Source: Anaerolineae bacterium
GTDB lineage: Bacteria > Chloroflexota > Anaerolineae > Aggregatilineales > UBA2796
DNA: 64,000 nt
Direction: 5' to 3'
Assembly (NCBI GenBank): GCA_019637615.1
Contig: JAHBVJ010000013.1
Location: 1 to 64,000 of the forward strand
Part shown: one piece after another, positions 35,999 through 45,238 of the stretch
How positions within the stretch are numbered: the stretch's first letter is position 1
How the letters are laid out: every line of letters begins with the position of its first letter
Translations under genes and position numbers: made by a program
Notes under the pieces: model-generated
The model's input: only the letters and a program-made list of their open reading frames with translations
Databases searched by the model: none
Told to the model about the DNA's origin: nothing

Positions 35999-36643
35999 AT
36001 GAAGCGGATCGCGCTGCTCACGCTTGGGTTGGTGATCTGTCTGGCTGTAATACTGACAGCTTCACTGACCCTTGCACATGGCTCAAGCAGCACGCTGCTG
36101 ACGATGTCCGGCTTTGCTGTGTGCGACGGCTACCCTTGCTACGACGGCATCATCCCCGGCCTGACCACATGGGCACAAGCCAAGCTGATCTTCCGCGAGA
36201 ACGCGCGCGAAAACCCTAACCGGAACTTTTCGGTGCTCACGCTGGAAGAAAACAGCGCGCCGATCACCTTTTATTCGCACGGCGATATGGTGGGCTTCAT
36301 CGGGGCGAATTACTGGAAGGGCAAGCTGCCGATGACGGTCGGGCAGTTAACGGCGATCTTCGGATTGCCGTGCGCGGTGCGTGTCGTGGTCGATGATCAG
36401 GGCGCGCCGCAGTATATTCAGGCGCTGCACTACCCCACCACCACTGTGTTCGTCGGCTATCTCCCACGACTGACACCGCAAGCAGCCATCACGTTGGTCA
36501 ACGTCTACAAACCGTCGGTGGGCAATCAATGTTATACCGGAGCCGACTCGCAAACCGTGATCGCGCCATGGGAGGGCTTCGCCTCGGCGCATCAATATTC
36601 GACGCTGCCCACCACCAACCTCATGCCCGACCAGATCAATTAG
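35999..36643 (+). CDS. Secreted or membrane-anchored hypothetical protein
   Basis: 214 residues, starting 7 bases after the ClbS-like gene. The N-terminus MKRIALLTLGLVICLAVILTASLTLAHG is a signal peptide or anchor. The remainder is soluble and contains three or four cysteines (VCDGYPCYDG, FGLPCAV, NQCYTG) that could form disulfides outside the cell. No family is recognised. GLTTWAQAKLIF near residue 55 resembles a segment seen in small Chloroflexi extracellular proteins, but only by memory. Probably co-transcribed with the gene before it. Confidence 0.7.
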   Translation: MKRIALLTLGLVICLAVILTASLTLAHGSSSTLLTMSGFAVCDGYPCYDGIIPGLTTWAQAKLIFRENARENPNRNFSVLTLEENSAPITFYSHGDMVGFIGANYWKGKLPMTVGQLTAIFGLPCAVRVVVDDQGAPQYIQALHYPTTTVFVGYLPRLTPQAAITLVNVYKPSVGNQCYTGADSQTVIAPWEGFASAHQYSTLPTTNLMPDQIN

Positions 36644-36646
36644 CGC

Positions 36647-37435
36647 TCACCGCATGATGGCCTTCCACAAAAAGCGCCCGAAGGGGACTTCGAGACCGTC
36701 AGATGCCGCATGATCGTGGAAAATCTGCTCAAGGGAAGGTGCCAGTTCGGTGAACGGAGGCACTTCTGCCGGATCGTGCCCCCACGTGATGAAGGTATAC
36801 AGGTCTTCGGGAGTCGGAAATATCTCTTGCACCTGAAAGCTCCAACAGCTATGGATGGCAAGCCCATTCTGCCCTAACCGCTGGCGGACGGTTTGCTCCA
36901 TCGTCGTTGGCCCAAATTCGGATAGCTGGAATTGCTCTGGCAAAGCGTGATTCCAGCTTGGCGGTGTGGGGGGTGCGGGATTCAGTTGAAAGAGTACGGC
37001 GTTGGGACGGGCGACACGACGCGCCTCGTCAATCCAATGCAGCGGCCCACGTCGCGAATAGATCACATCGACACTGTGATCATCGGCAGGGATGCGCGCT
37101 GTTCCGTTGAGCGCTACCGACGAGTCCGCGCAAATAAAGGTGACGTTATGTACCTGCTGCTGCGCTGCTGCCACTTGCGCCAACTGAATGTAGTCTGGTA
37201 CGCGATCATAGGCCACAATGCTCTGACACGACGACGCCACCTGAAGGGCTAGTTCGCCGTGCCCACAGCCGACTTCTAACACGCGTTTAGCGGGCGAGAC
37301 GATCTCGCTGAGGAACGACAAAAACACATCTTCCCCGTTCAGCGCTGGTAGCAGGGAACGCCAAGGATAATAGTAGCCACGTTGCAACGTCGCGAGACGG
37401 TCATACCATTCGGGAGAGTGTGGTTTGAGCGGCAT
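36647..37435 (-). CDS. Class I SAM-dependent methyltransferase
   Basis: 262 residues from ATG 37435, chosen because GGAGGG lies four bases upstream. VLEVGCGHGELALQVA (SAM motif I), IVAYDRVPDYIQLA (acidic end of strand 2) and VDVIYSRRGPLHWIDEARRVARPNAVLFQLNP mark the Rossmann-like methyltransferase. LATLQRGYYYPWRSLLPALNGEDVF precedes it. The substrate is unknown. It converges on the secreted-protein gene; the two stops lie three bases apart. Confidence 0.82.
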   Translation of the reverse strand: MPLKPHSPEWYDRLATLQRGYYYPWRSLLPALNGEDVFLSFLSEIVSPAKRVLEVGCGHGELALQVASSCQSIVAYDRVPDYIQLAQVAAAQQQVHNVTFICADSSVALNGTARIPADDHSVDVIYSRRGPLHWIDEARRVARPNAVLFQLNPAPPTPPSWNHALPEQFQLSEFGPTTMEQTVRQRLGQNGLAIHSCWSFQVQEIFPTPEDLYTFITWGHDPAEVPPFTELAPSLEQIFHDHAASDGLEVPFGRFLWKAIMR

Positions 37436-37597
37436 GTATCCCTCCAATCGATAGCCTGAGTCGGCATCCTGCATCTATTATGTTGCCTCAGATCGGGATA
37501 GTGAGCCATGAACTTAGTTAGTTTAAGGGATGGTTGCGCCGAAGGGCGATGCATTGCTACACTGGCACGATGTTATTCTCTGCTTGTTTGAGGCATT

Positions 37598-38311
37598 ATG
37601 CTACGTTCGCTGAAACTTACGCTGTTTATCTTCCTGTTCATGGCGCTGTGGGGCGCGAGGCCGATTCTGGCTCAAGATGAACAGTCAGCGCAGATCACCT
37701 CACCGCAGTCAGGGCAAACGCTGTTCGGGTCGGTTCCGATCACCGGCACGGCGACGCATCCACAGTTTCAGCGCTACAAGGTCGAGTTCACGTCCGAGGA
37801 GACTTCCACGCCGGAATGGCTATTGATTGCCGAAGTTACGCAGCAAGTCACCAACGGCCCGCTGGCGCAGTGGAATACTACCCTGCTGCCGGATGGTCGC
37901 TATCAACTCCGGCTGCGCGTGATCCTGCGCGATGGCACTGTGCTGCAAACGGTAGTTACCAGTCTAGTGATCAGCAACAAAATCCCGACCGCGCTACCTA
38001 CGGCGCTACAACCCGCGACGCCACTGCCGCCCACCGACGCGCCGACGGAAGGCCCGTCGCCCACGCCGTTGATCTTGCAACCGCCCACCAACACGCCACG
38101 TCCGCTGCTGCCGACGCCTACCGCCACCTTCGCGCCGATTACCCCTGCCGAAGACCCCGCGCCGCCGCTGGTGGTCGCCTTTGATGCGCTGCGCGGCGCT
38201 TTCTGCACGGGAACCTATTGTTCGCTCGGCATCTTCGTGTTTTTAGGCGTGTATTCCTTCTTCCGAGCACGGCTGCGGCCTTATCTGGGGCGCGGATCGC
38301 GACGGGAGTGA
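37598..38311 (+). CDS. Secreted Ig-like protein with C-terminal membrane anchor
   Basis: 237 residues. A signal peptide (LRSLKLTLFIFLFMALWGARPILA) is followed by an Ig-like/FN3 beta domain (ITSPQSGQTLFGSVPITGTATHP ... LPDGRYQLRLRVILRDGT, residues 28-130). A proline/threonine-rich linker comes next (about 130-185), then a C-terminal membrane segment (YCSLGIFVFLGVYSFFRARLRPYLG). The layout is of an extracellular domain held near the membrane on a stalk. Function unknown; such proteins are common in Anaerolineae, where SPQSG repeats mark cell-surface Ig modules. Confidence 0.75.
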   Translation: MLRSLKLTLFIFLFMALWGARPILAQDEQSAQITSPQSGQTLFGSVPITGTATHPQFQRYKVEFTSEETSTPEWLLIAEVTQQVTNGPLAQWNTTLLPDGRYQLRLRVILRDGTVLQTVVTSLVISNKIPTALPTALQPATPLPPTDAPTEGPSPTPLILQPPTNTPRPLLPTPTATFAPITPAEDPAPPLVVAFDALRGAFCTGTYCSLGIFVFLGVYSFFRARLRPYLGRGSRRE

Positions 38312-38405
38312 TTGCAGGGTGGTTGCGACGGCGAACCACCCTGCGCCGATGCCTTATACGGAATCCGCGAGATTGGTTGCGGATTCGTACAAGCCTCACC
38401 CCCAG

Positions 38406-38431
38406 CCCCTCTCCATTGTCATGGAGAGGGG
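38406..38431. terminator. Bidirectional hairpin between convergent genes
   Basis: Perfect 11-bp arms CCCCTCTCCAT (38406-38416) and ATGGAGAGGGG (38421-38431) with a four-base loop, between stops at 38311 and 38470. Similar CCCTCTCC hairpins occur at 15074 and near 9210, so it also looks like a dispersed repeat. Confidence 0.6.
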
Positions 38432-38469
38432 AGCATGAGGATGAACTAAGTGATCAGCAGAAATTCGTA

Positions 38470-39345
38470 TTAGAAGCCTGCGACGGCGGGGATGATTTCT
38501 TTGGCGAAGATTTCCAGCGGCTTGATCTCGTAAGTGTTTGGCATGTTGAAGATGATGTGCGAGAAGCCTAACTTGGCAAGCTGTTCGCACTCGCGGATCA
38601 CGCCAGCAGCGGAATCTTGCCCCGGCGCGAGATGGACGCTGTTGAGTGCCGTCTTCTCGATGGCGTTGTAATCCCGTCCGAGTTTGTCGCAGTGAGCCTT
38701 CAGCGTGTCTAGTTTCTGCTGAAGCATGGCATCACCCATCCGCGCAAACAAGTTGCAAGCGTCCGCATACTGCGCTACCAACCGCAGCGTTTTCTGCTCG
38801 CCACCGCCACCAATCAAGATCGGCGGCTTGGACAGCGGCAGTGGATGGTTGATCGGTTGTGCAAGTTTGAAATGCTTGCCCTCGAACGGTGTCACCTCAT
38901 CCGCGAACATTTTATGCGCGATCTGCAAGGTCTCTTCGAGCATCTCGAAACGTACTTTGGTGGGCGGGAACGGGATGCCAAGACCGATGGCTTCCTGCTC
39001 GTTCCACGCCGCGCCGATGCCCAGATAGGCACGCCCACCGGAAAGCACGGACAACGCCGAAACCGTCTTGACGAGCACGCCGGGATGCCGATAGACCACG
39101 CCCGTCACCAGCGTGCCGAGCTTGACGCGTTCGGTGATGCCCGCAAAGTATGATAGGGCGCTGTACCCTTCCAGCATGTTCAACTCGGCGGGGCCGATGA
39201 ACTGGATTTGAAAGAAGTGATCCATCACCCAGATGCTGTAGAAGCCACCCTGATCCGCCGTCTGTACGATATTTTTGAGGTCTTGTTGCAGCGTGGGCAC
39301 ACCGCCCGGATACGTGAAATTGGGGATTTGTAAACCAATATGCAT
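38470..39345 (-). CDS. LLM-class F420-dependent oxidoreductase
   Basis: 291 residues from ATG 39345, GAGG upstream. MHIGLQIPNFTYPGG, YSIWVMDHFFQ, LGTLVTGVVYRHPGVLVKTVSALSVLSGGRAYLGIGAAWNEQE and PILIGGGGEQKTLRLVAQYADACNLF are the landmarks of luciferase-like TIGR03560-type F420 oxidoreductases. The enzyme uses reduced F420 (possibly FMN) for hydride transfer to an unknown organic substrate. Its presence implies an F420-making host, consistent with Chloroflexota. It stands alone. Confidence 0.9.
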   Translation of the reverse strand: MHIGLQIPNFTYPGGVPTLQQDLKNIVQTADQGGFYSIWVMDHFFQIQFIGPAELNMLEGYSALSYFAGITERVKLGTLVTGVVYRHPGVLVKTVSALSVLSGGRAYLGIGAAWNEQEAIGLGIPFPPTKVRFEMLEETLQIAHKMFADEVTPFEGKHFKLAQPINHPLPLSKPPILIGGGGEQKTLRLVAQYADACNLFARMGDAMLQQKLDTLKAHCDKLGRDYNAIEKTALNSVHLAPGQDSAAGVIRECEQLAKLGFSHIIFNMPNTYEIKPLEIFAKEIIPAVAGF

Positions 39346-39499
39346 ACGTTGTCCTCATTTGGTTGGAAAACCTGATGCAGTGGAACAAGAAAAGTTTAGC
39401 GAAAATCGAGTGTGGGCGACCTAGCCATTGGTTCAGTTCCGCAAGAAAATCAGCTAGGTCGTGTGCGTGCAGCCCACACTGCCAAGGAACGGCTTACCA

Positions 39500-41659
39500 T
39501 TACCGCCCGATACTCAGTTCCACCAGCGTCCCTTGCCCGACAACGCTATCCAGCGTCAATGTCCCGCCGATCACTGCCATCATCGTGCTGTGCAGCGCCA
39601 AGCCGTTGCCGCCGCCCTCCGCCCGATTGCTGTTTTTCTCTGCCCGTGTCGCCGCTGCTCCCACGCCATTATCGGTGATGGTGATCCTAGCTCCATCCTC
39701 ACAGCGCACCGCGATCACAAGTCGAAACGGATGCGCCAGCCCGTCGCCGCGTCCGTGCTTGGCGGCGTTGCGGATGGCCTCGCGGGCAGCGTAATAGATG
39801 ACTTCGCTCGTCAGCGCGGGCAGGGTGCGCAGCGTTTCGTCGGCGTTGGGCGCGACTTCCCACGCCACCGCGTCAAAGCTCTTGGGAAATTCTTTGCTCA
39901 ACATCCGCCGCAGACTCTCTAGTAAGCCGTCCCGCGCGATCTCCGGCGCGACACGGATCGGCATCTCTTGCAGCAAGTTGGAGATTTCGCGGTGCGCACT
40001 GCCCAAGACCTGAATCGCCTCGTTGGCTTGCCCGTTCAGCGCGCTCAAGGTCAGCATGGCTTCGTGAATGCGTGGCAGGATGTCGTCATGCAGCATCCGC
40101 CGCGTGCGATGATCAACAATGTTCGTCTCCGCCAAGCGTTGCCGCTGCAATTCCATCAGCCGCCGCGCGATCTCGGCACTCGCCCGCGTGTCGATCAGCC
40201 GCTCGGCGCTGGCTCGCGCAATCTCGATCTCCTCTTGCGTATACAGACTGCCGTTGGCTTTCTCACCGAGCAGCAATACGCCGATCAAGCCGCGTTCGCT
40301 CCACAGTGGCACTGCCCAGTGCGCGTCGCCGTAGCGCACGGGATCGACGGGCATCACCAATGTTCGCTCATCGGCGCGGAAATCCAGCGTCAAGCCTGTC
40401 GGCGTTGGGCGTCCCGATGGGTAACTGAGCGCCGTCCCCACCAGCGGTGCCAACGACCCCAGCGCGGCAAGATAGCCTACATTGGCGTTCAGAATATTCG
40501 CGCACAACGCCTCAAAAGGCTGCGTCACGTCCACCTCGGCGGGCGTGGTCGCGGCGGTCAGGCGGCTGTACAGATGTTGGCTGGTCAAAAACGGGCGCAG
40601 TTGGTTCAAATAGCGTTCGCGTTCACGGTACGAATTCCGGCTGAACCACGTATAGCCGCCCACCATCAAAATTGTCATCGCGATCACGAGGTAGATAGGG
40701 TGCTGTGAATAGGTCAAAATCGTACTCATCACTACGCCGTAGCCAACGGACAGCCACAGGACGTTCCGCCAATGCCGTGCCAGCCGCCGCTGCGGGAGCG
40801 TCTTGCCCGTGAAGACTTCATACTGCGTGATGGCCTGCCCTTGGAAGAAGATCGCCAGCGAGATGCAGCACGAGATCAGCAGATCGAAGGCGGCGACGGC
40901 GTATTCGATGTCCACGAAGCTGATGCCGAGAATGCCACCGACGCGTACCCCGCGAATGCCATAGGCCGTCCAGATCACGCCGATCATCACGACCGCGATC
41001 AAGAGCGTCACTAGCAGCAGCATCACCGAAGCCATCACCAACCACGGTTTGGCGCGTGCGCGTGCCTGTTCGCCCATCATGCGCCGCACGGGGCCGGGAC
41101 GCCACAGCGTATCCAGCGCACCGCCCATATTGATCAGCACACTCAACCCGTAGATCACGATCAGGATCGGAATGCCGAACAAGTCCGGCGTCGGGTTGAT
41201 GGTCATCATCAAGACTTGGAGGTAAGACGGAAACGGGTTGGCGACCATCAGCAGCACGAACACCGTCACCAGCAGGCAGATCGACACGCCAAGTATCCAG
41301 CGCTGCCGCCGATGCAGCGCCGAGTGCCGACTGACCCAGTAGCCGTTGTACCACAGCATCACCACGTACCACAGGAAGGGCAGTGCCGCCGCCGCCAGCA
41401 ACCCCATGTACCACCACAGGTTGATCGACGGGCTGAATTCGGTAATCCCGCGCCCTAGAATCGCGGTGTGGCTGATGAAAAACACGCTCCCGATCAGCAT
41501 CCCGCCGCTGCTCAACCACACGCCCCATGTCGGGCGTTCGGCGTTCAGCAAGATCGTCAAGCCGAGCCACAGTAGCAGGGTCGTGTTCACCAGCGAGATC
41601 GCGATCAACGCCCACAGGCGGATCGCGAACGGTGGGTAGGTGTAGATCTCGGTGATCAC
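39500..41659 (-). CDS. Membrane sensor histidine kinase (HisKA_3/GAF)
   Basis: 719 residues from GTG 41659, which overlaps the response-regulator stop (GTGA) and has GGGAGG just upstream. Longer in-frame starts reach into the regulator gene. The N-terminal 380 residues are hydrophobic, with eight or more membrane spans. A GAF-like domain follows (about 440-560). The HisKA_3 phosphoacceptor segment is RRMLHDDILPRIHEAML, and the ATPase domain has REAIRNAAKHG (N box), ITDNGVGA and GGGNGLALHSTMMAVIGG (G boxes). It autophosphorylates on His and passes phosphate to the regulator encoded just upstream in the same operon. The signal is unknown. Confidence 0.9.
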   Translation of the reverse strand: MITEIYTYPPFAIRLWALIAISLVNTTLLLWLGLTILLNAERPTWGVWLSSGGMLIGSVFFISHTAILGRGITEFSPSINLWWYMGLLAAAALPFLWYVVMLWYNGYWVSRHSALHRRQRWILGVSICLLVTVFVLLMVANPFPSYLQVLMMTINPTPDLFGIPILIVIYGLSVLINMGGALDTLWRPGPVRRMMGEQARARAKPWLVMASVMLLLVTLLIAVVMIGVIWTAYGIRGVRVGGILGISFVDIEYAVAAFDLLISCCISLAIFFQGQAITQYEVFTGKTLPQRRLARHWRNVLWLSVGYGVVMSTILTYSQHPIYLVIAMTILMVGGYTWFSRNSYRERERYLNQLRPFLTSQHLYSRLTAATTPAEVDVTQPFEALCANILNANVGYLAALGSLAPLVGTALSYPSGRPTPTGLTLDFRADERTLVMPVDPVRYGDAHWAVPLWSERGLIGVLLLGEKANGSLYTQEEIEIARASAERLIDTRASAEIARRLMELQRQRLAETNIVDHRTRRMLHDDILPRIHEAMLTLSALNGQANEAIQVLGSAHREISNLLQEMPIRVAPEIARDGLLESLRRMLSKEFPKSFDAVAWEVAPNADETLRTLPALTSEVIYYAAREAIRNAAKHGRGDGLAHPFRLVIAVRCEDGARITITDNGVGAAATRAEKNSNRAEGGGNGLALHSTMMAVIGGTLTLDSVVGQGTLVELSIGR

Positions 41660-42405
41660 CCGCCCTCCCATTTCACCCAATCGCCGCGCTCGTTCATGAC
41701 ACTGGCGGAACCATCCGCCGCCCACATGAGTAAGCGTCCCTCGCGCATAATGATGGCGGCGCGGGTGCGGGCGACTTTCTCATCGATGCTGGACTCGACC
41801 AGTCCCCACGCCGCGTAAATCTGCCCGTTGGTGCGGCTGACCGTGCGCTTATCTTGGAAGCCCAAGCGCGCCGCGATCTGTTCGTTAGTCATGCCCACCG
41901 CCAGCATTTTCGCGACTACTTGCTCGTTTGGCTCCAGCAGCGCCATCGGGGAGTGCTCATCTTTCTGGCGCACCTCATGGACACGCGCCTCGATGTCAGG
42001 ATCGATGAAGCTGCGCCCCGCCACCGCATCCCGCAGCAGCGGCACGATCATTTGTGGCAGCAGATAATTCGATTTGCGCACGTAGGCATAATGGCTGAGG
42101 ATGCCGGAGCGCCGGAAATCGCGATAATAGCTGTCGTCATCTTGGATCGAGTAGAACACGACGGGCAAGCGCGGCAGTTCGCGCCGGATGGCGACCGCCG
42201 CCTCGATGCCGTTCAGCTTGCCCGCCAACTGCACGTCCATCAGGATGGCGTCGGGGGGTGCGGCTAACGCGAGGGTCAAGGCTTCTTCGCCCGTATTGGT
42301 ATCGCCGCTGACATTCACTTCGCCAGTGCCATTCAAGCCCATTTTCATGGCACGGCGCAAATTTTCGCTATCTTCGACCATCAGCAGTTGGATTGGATTC
42401 GTCAT
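41656..42405 (-). CDS. NarL/LuxR-type response regulator
   Basis: 249 residues from ATG 42405, with GAGG seven bases upstream. The receiver domain reads IQLLMVEDSENLRRAMK (acidic pocket), AILMDVQLAGKLNGIEAA (phosphoacceptor Asp near residue 60) and PVVFYSIQDDDSYY. The C-terminal half has a LuxR-like helix-turn-helix (LEPNEQVVAKMLAVGMTNEQIAARLGFQDKRTVSRTNGQIYAAWGL). It is first in a two-gene operon with its kinase. The sequence CACTGCA...TGCAGTG (about 42415-42439) just upstream is a possible operator. Confidence 0.88.
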   Translation of the reverse strand: MTNPIQLLMVEDSENLRRAMKMGLNGTGEVNVSGDTNTGEEALTLALAAPPDAILMDVQLAGKLNGIEAAVAIRRELPRLPVVFYSIQDDDSYYRDFRRSGILSHYAYVRKSNYLLPQMIVPLLRDAVAGRSFIDPDIEARVHEVRQKDEHSPMALLEPNEQVVAKMLAVGMTNEQIAARLGFQDKRTVSRTNGQIYAAWGLVESSIDEKVARTRAAIIMREGRLLMWAADGSASVMNERGDWVKWEGG

Positions 42406-42499
42406 GCGTAACCTCACTGCACTAATTCTACATGCAGTGTAGGTCTAGTGTACGCCCTTCACGTGCCATGTCTCAAGCACCTGAGTGCGCCAAGCGCCG

Positions 42500-43270
42500 C
42501 TAACCCGTCCATTCTGCCTCGCCGCCGGTCTTCGCCATGAACTGCCATGTGCGCAGTGCCATGCCGAGCGTCCCTTTAGGCCAGATCATCTTCAGTTGGG
42601 AGCGATAGCTGGCAATGGCGGCGATTCTGAGCAGCCGTGCCCGCAAGTTCAGCGGATGAACGATGCGCTGCACGGGCAGTGGCAGCGCGGCGACGGCGTC
42701 CGGCACTACCTGATCGTTCCATCCGGCGTAGGGATATTCCTCATAGAAAACAACGTTTATCGCTGGAGATGTTTGCTTGAGGATAACCGCCACATCACGG
42801 ATGATCTGATGATCGACATGCCGCCCGACGCCAAGCGGCGCGTGGATTGTGTCGCCAGCCGCCAGTGCGAACCGTGCCAGCAGCGTGCGCACCCCATCCG
42901 GCGTGAGCATACTGCGCAGCGGATCATGCGGATTGACCGCCGCGTTGATCGATTCCGGCGTCGCATAGTACGGCTGACCGTTGTCATCGAGCCGATAGCC
43001 ACATTCGAGCAGATCACCGAACTGGATTTCCGCGCCGAGCACGGCTGCGGCTGCTTGATCTTCGGCACGGCGCACCTGAATCACATTCTCGCCCAAATTC
43101 CACAGCGCAAGGAAGTGCCGCGCCAGTGGAGTCTCAAGAGCTTGGCGCGGCGGATCAGCGATCATCAGCGTAAAGATGACCACGCGCTGTTGTTGGCGTG
43201 TCAGGGTCGCGATGGTGCCACCGCAACTCAACACGACATCATCAGCATGAGGCGAGAGATATAGATGCAC
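42500..43270 (-). CDS. PIG-L family deacetylase
   Basis: 256 residues, GTG start at 43270 with GGAGAG upstream. HLYLSPHADDVVLSCGGTI contains the zinc motif PHxDD of GlcNAc-PI/LmbE-like deacetylases, and GVGRHVDHQIIRD the third ligand HxxH. MIADPPRQALETPLARHF is a typical intermediate region. Members remove acetyl groups from GlcNAc-bearing small molecules or glycans. It lies 27 bases downstream of a family 2 glycosyltransferase, so a glycan or glycolipid is the likely substrate. MshB/BshB thiol pathways are possible but no companion gene is present. Confidence 0.88.
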   Translation of the reverse strand: MHLYLSPHADDVVLSCGGTIATLTRQQQRVVIFTLMIADPPRQALETPLARHFLALWNLGENVIQVRRAEDQAAAAVLGAEIQFGDLLECGYRLDDNGQPYYATPESINAAVNPHDPLRSMLTPDGVRTLLARFALAAGDTIHAPLGVGRHVDHQIIRDVAVILKQTSPAINVVFYEEYPYAGWNDQVVPDAVAALPLPVQRIVHPLNLRARLLRIAAIASYRSQLKMIWPKGTLGMALRTWQFMAKTGGEAEWTG

Positions 43271-43297
43271 GCCGGATACTCTCCGCTGAACACACGC

Positions 43298-44362
43298 TCA
43301 AGCGCGATGGGACGCAATCGAATCGGACGCGACATTCGTGAGCGCGCCAGCTGGAAAATTGATCGGCCTCAAGGCGGGGCTGGCTCCCATGCGCTTCAGC
43401 CGCTTACGGGAACGGTACCACGCGTTAAATCCGAGCAAATTCCCGTGCAAGCTAGTCATGTCCAAGCGAGCATGTTCGGGGACTTCCCGTCTTATCGCAA
43501 AGCAAACCAGAATCTGAAAGAAATTACGTAGATGCCAGACGGGCAGCACGACCGCCAATTCCAGCAGCGCACGCCAATCGTGCTCGTCTACGAGGCATTC
43601 CAGCTCATAGCCGACCACTGCTTTCCCATAGGCCAGCAGTTGTTTGTACAGCGCTTCCTCATTGGTGCGGTGCTTGTGCAAGACCTCGGCAGACGCCTGA
43701 TAGACGATGCTGTACCCCGCCTTCAAGATTTTGTAGAAGCAATATTGATCTTCCGCCGAGCCGATTGGCGTACCCGCGCCTAATCGTTCGTTGAACAACC
43801 CGATGCGCGGATTGGAAAACGCGCTCCGGCGGATGGCTGAGTTGCCACCGCCCCCAATATAATGCGTCGGCACCGACCGCTTCCAGAACGATTTAAACCA
43901 TTGAGTGCCATATTCTTGACTTTCGGGGCCACGATCAAAGCTGATATAGGTCTCAAATAAATGTTCAGCCTGCGTCTGCGTCGAATATGGCAGCACACGC
44001 CCCGTCACCGCCATGATGTCGTCACGGCTGAAAGTGGCAAGCATAGTTTCTGCCCAATGTTCCGTCACGAGGATATCATCGTCAATAAACAGCAGCACAT
44101 CGCCTTGGCTGGCATGTACACCCGCGTTGCGCGCGTAAGACAGCCCTTTGAGCGGCTGAGTCACCAGCTTGACGCCGGGAAATTGCGCGACGACGGACGG
44201 CGTCACATCTGACTCAGGGTGGTTGTCAACGACGATGAATTCTAACGGGATACGCGCCTGCTGACGGATAACCACCTGTAAGCACAACGCCAAATCTTGA
44301 GGACGATCATAAGTTGGGATGATGACACTTGCCATCTTCAACGCATCAGGCTTATTAATCAT
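43298..44362 (-). CDS. Family 2 glycosyltransferase
   Basis: 354 residues from ATG 44362 (GGAG five bases upstream); a GTG six bases earlier is also possible. ASVIIPTYDRPQDLALCLQVV and LEFIVVDNHPESD form the GT-A nucleotide-sugar fold. GLSYARNAGVHASQGDVLLFIDDDILV carries the DDD metal motif. YIGGGGNSAIRRSAF and RLGAGTPIGSAEDQYCFYKILKAGY are acceptor-side blocks of this family, and VLHKHRTNEEALY follows. The protein is cytoplasmic or membrane-associated and transfers a sugar to an unknown acceptor. Operon with the PIG-L deacetylase. Confidence 0.9.
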   Translation of the reverse strand: MINKPDALKMASVIIPTYDRPQDLALCLQVVIRQQARIPLEFIVVDNHPESDVTPSVVAQFPGVKLVTQPLKGLSYARNAGVHASQGDVLLFIDDDILVTEHWAETMLATFSRDDIMAVTGRVLPYSTQTQAEHLFETYISFDRGPESQEYGTQWFKSFWKRSVPTHYIGGGGNSAIRRSAFSNPRIGLFNERLGAGTPIGSAEDQYCFYKILKAGYSIVYQASAEVLHKHRTNEEALYKQLLAYGKAVVGYELECLVDEHDWRALLELAVVLPVWHLRNFFQILVCFAIRREVPEHARLDMTSLHGNLLGFNAWYRSRKRLKRMGASPALRPINFPAGALTNVASDSIASHRA

Positions 44363-45067
44363 AAACACTCCGCCTTATTTTTTGGCAAGTCACGATGTGT
44401 AGTTAACCAAAAAAAGTGTCTTATCGCTATCGTCCACAATAGCGTGCGCTGGCTGCACTATACAAGGGATGGCCTGCAATCTTGTTTTGTACGAACTGCT
44501 GCTGCCCTTGCGGCAGAATTTACGAGGTAACGCAACACTGTATCGCAGGTTCAAGCAGCCCATAAAGCAGTTTGTTTGATCCGCCGTAGGAAGATCGAAA
44601 CGAGGGGCAGTGCGGTGGGTGTGGTGGAAATGCTTCGATGAGCGCTGCGCCGTGGGCTGCTTCGGATGAGAGCAGAAGTACACGACAAGTATAATGTATC
44701 TTTTGTGATTCGACTAAGAAAGATCGTAAAAAACTCTTGATTCCATCATACTTGGCTATTTGCAATGCATACCAAAGACGAATTTCAATCGCTTCTCATT
44801 GGCGCTCATCTACTTCCGACCGTATGCTGACGGCGGCATTCATGGCATTCGGATTTGTGAACAATCGATACCACAGTCACTAATTTCGGGTGGGTCTGTC
44901 CTCATACGAGGGTGAGACCGCACAATGGTTAAGAACACCTAGCCAGTCTCAGCGCCGCCCTAATCGCTCATCAATAGGCGATTTGCTATCGCTAGAGTGT
45001 ACTTACCCGACGCACTCATAAAGCTATCAATTCCGTCACAATCACGATGGCACGCCTGCGTAATTTC
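44363..45067. other. Intergenic region, no gene recognised
   Basis: About 700 bases between the glycosyltransferase and the leader-peptide promoter. Overlapping minus-strand frames at 44390-44765 lack family sequence and ribosome sites. No tRNA or repeat was seen. Confidence 0.45.
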
Positions 45068-45096
45068 TTGACATTATCTTAAAGTCGATTTAAACT
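45068..45096 (+). promoter_or_regulatory. Sigma-70 promoter of the leader/SWIM transcript
   Basis: TTGACA (45068-45073), 17-base spacer, TAAACT (45091-45096). Predicted RNA start near 45103. Confidence 0.7.
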
Positions 45097-45121
45097 CTTC
45101 TCAAGTTAGGTGAGGTCTTAC

Positions 45122-45169
45122 ATGAAGATACCTTTACTGATCTACTCAATTGAAAAACGGACTTGCTGA
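45122..45169 (+). CDS. Possible 15-residue leader peptide
   Basis: MKIPLLIYSIEKRTC then stop, with GAGG six bases before the ATG and the consensus promoter just upstream. Its stop codon touches the base of a strong terminator hairpin (45169-45204), the geometry of a transcription attenuator. It shows no obvious run of one amino acid, so the regulating signal cannot be read from it. Alternatively the transcript is a roughly 100-nt small RNA and the frame is incidental. Confidence 0.4.
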   Translation: MKIPLLIYSIEKRTC

Positions 45170-45204
45170 AAGGCACGATTGCGACATGCAACCGTGCCTT
45201 TTTT
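45169..45204 (+). terminator. Strong intrinsic terminator between leader and SWIM gene
   Basis: Arms AAAGGCACG (45169-45177) and CGTGCCTTT (45193-45201), extended by TTGC/GCAA across one mismatch, loop GACAT, then a T-run to 45204. Confidence 0.8.
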
Positions 45205-45238
45205 ATTATATATCCGCTAGGAAAAGGAGTTTTGTACC

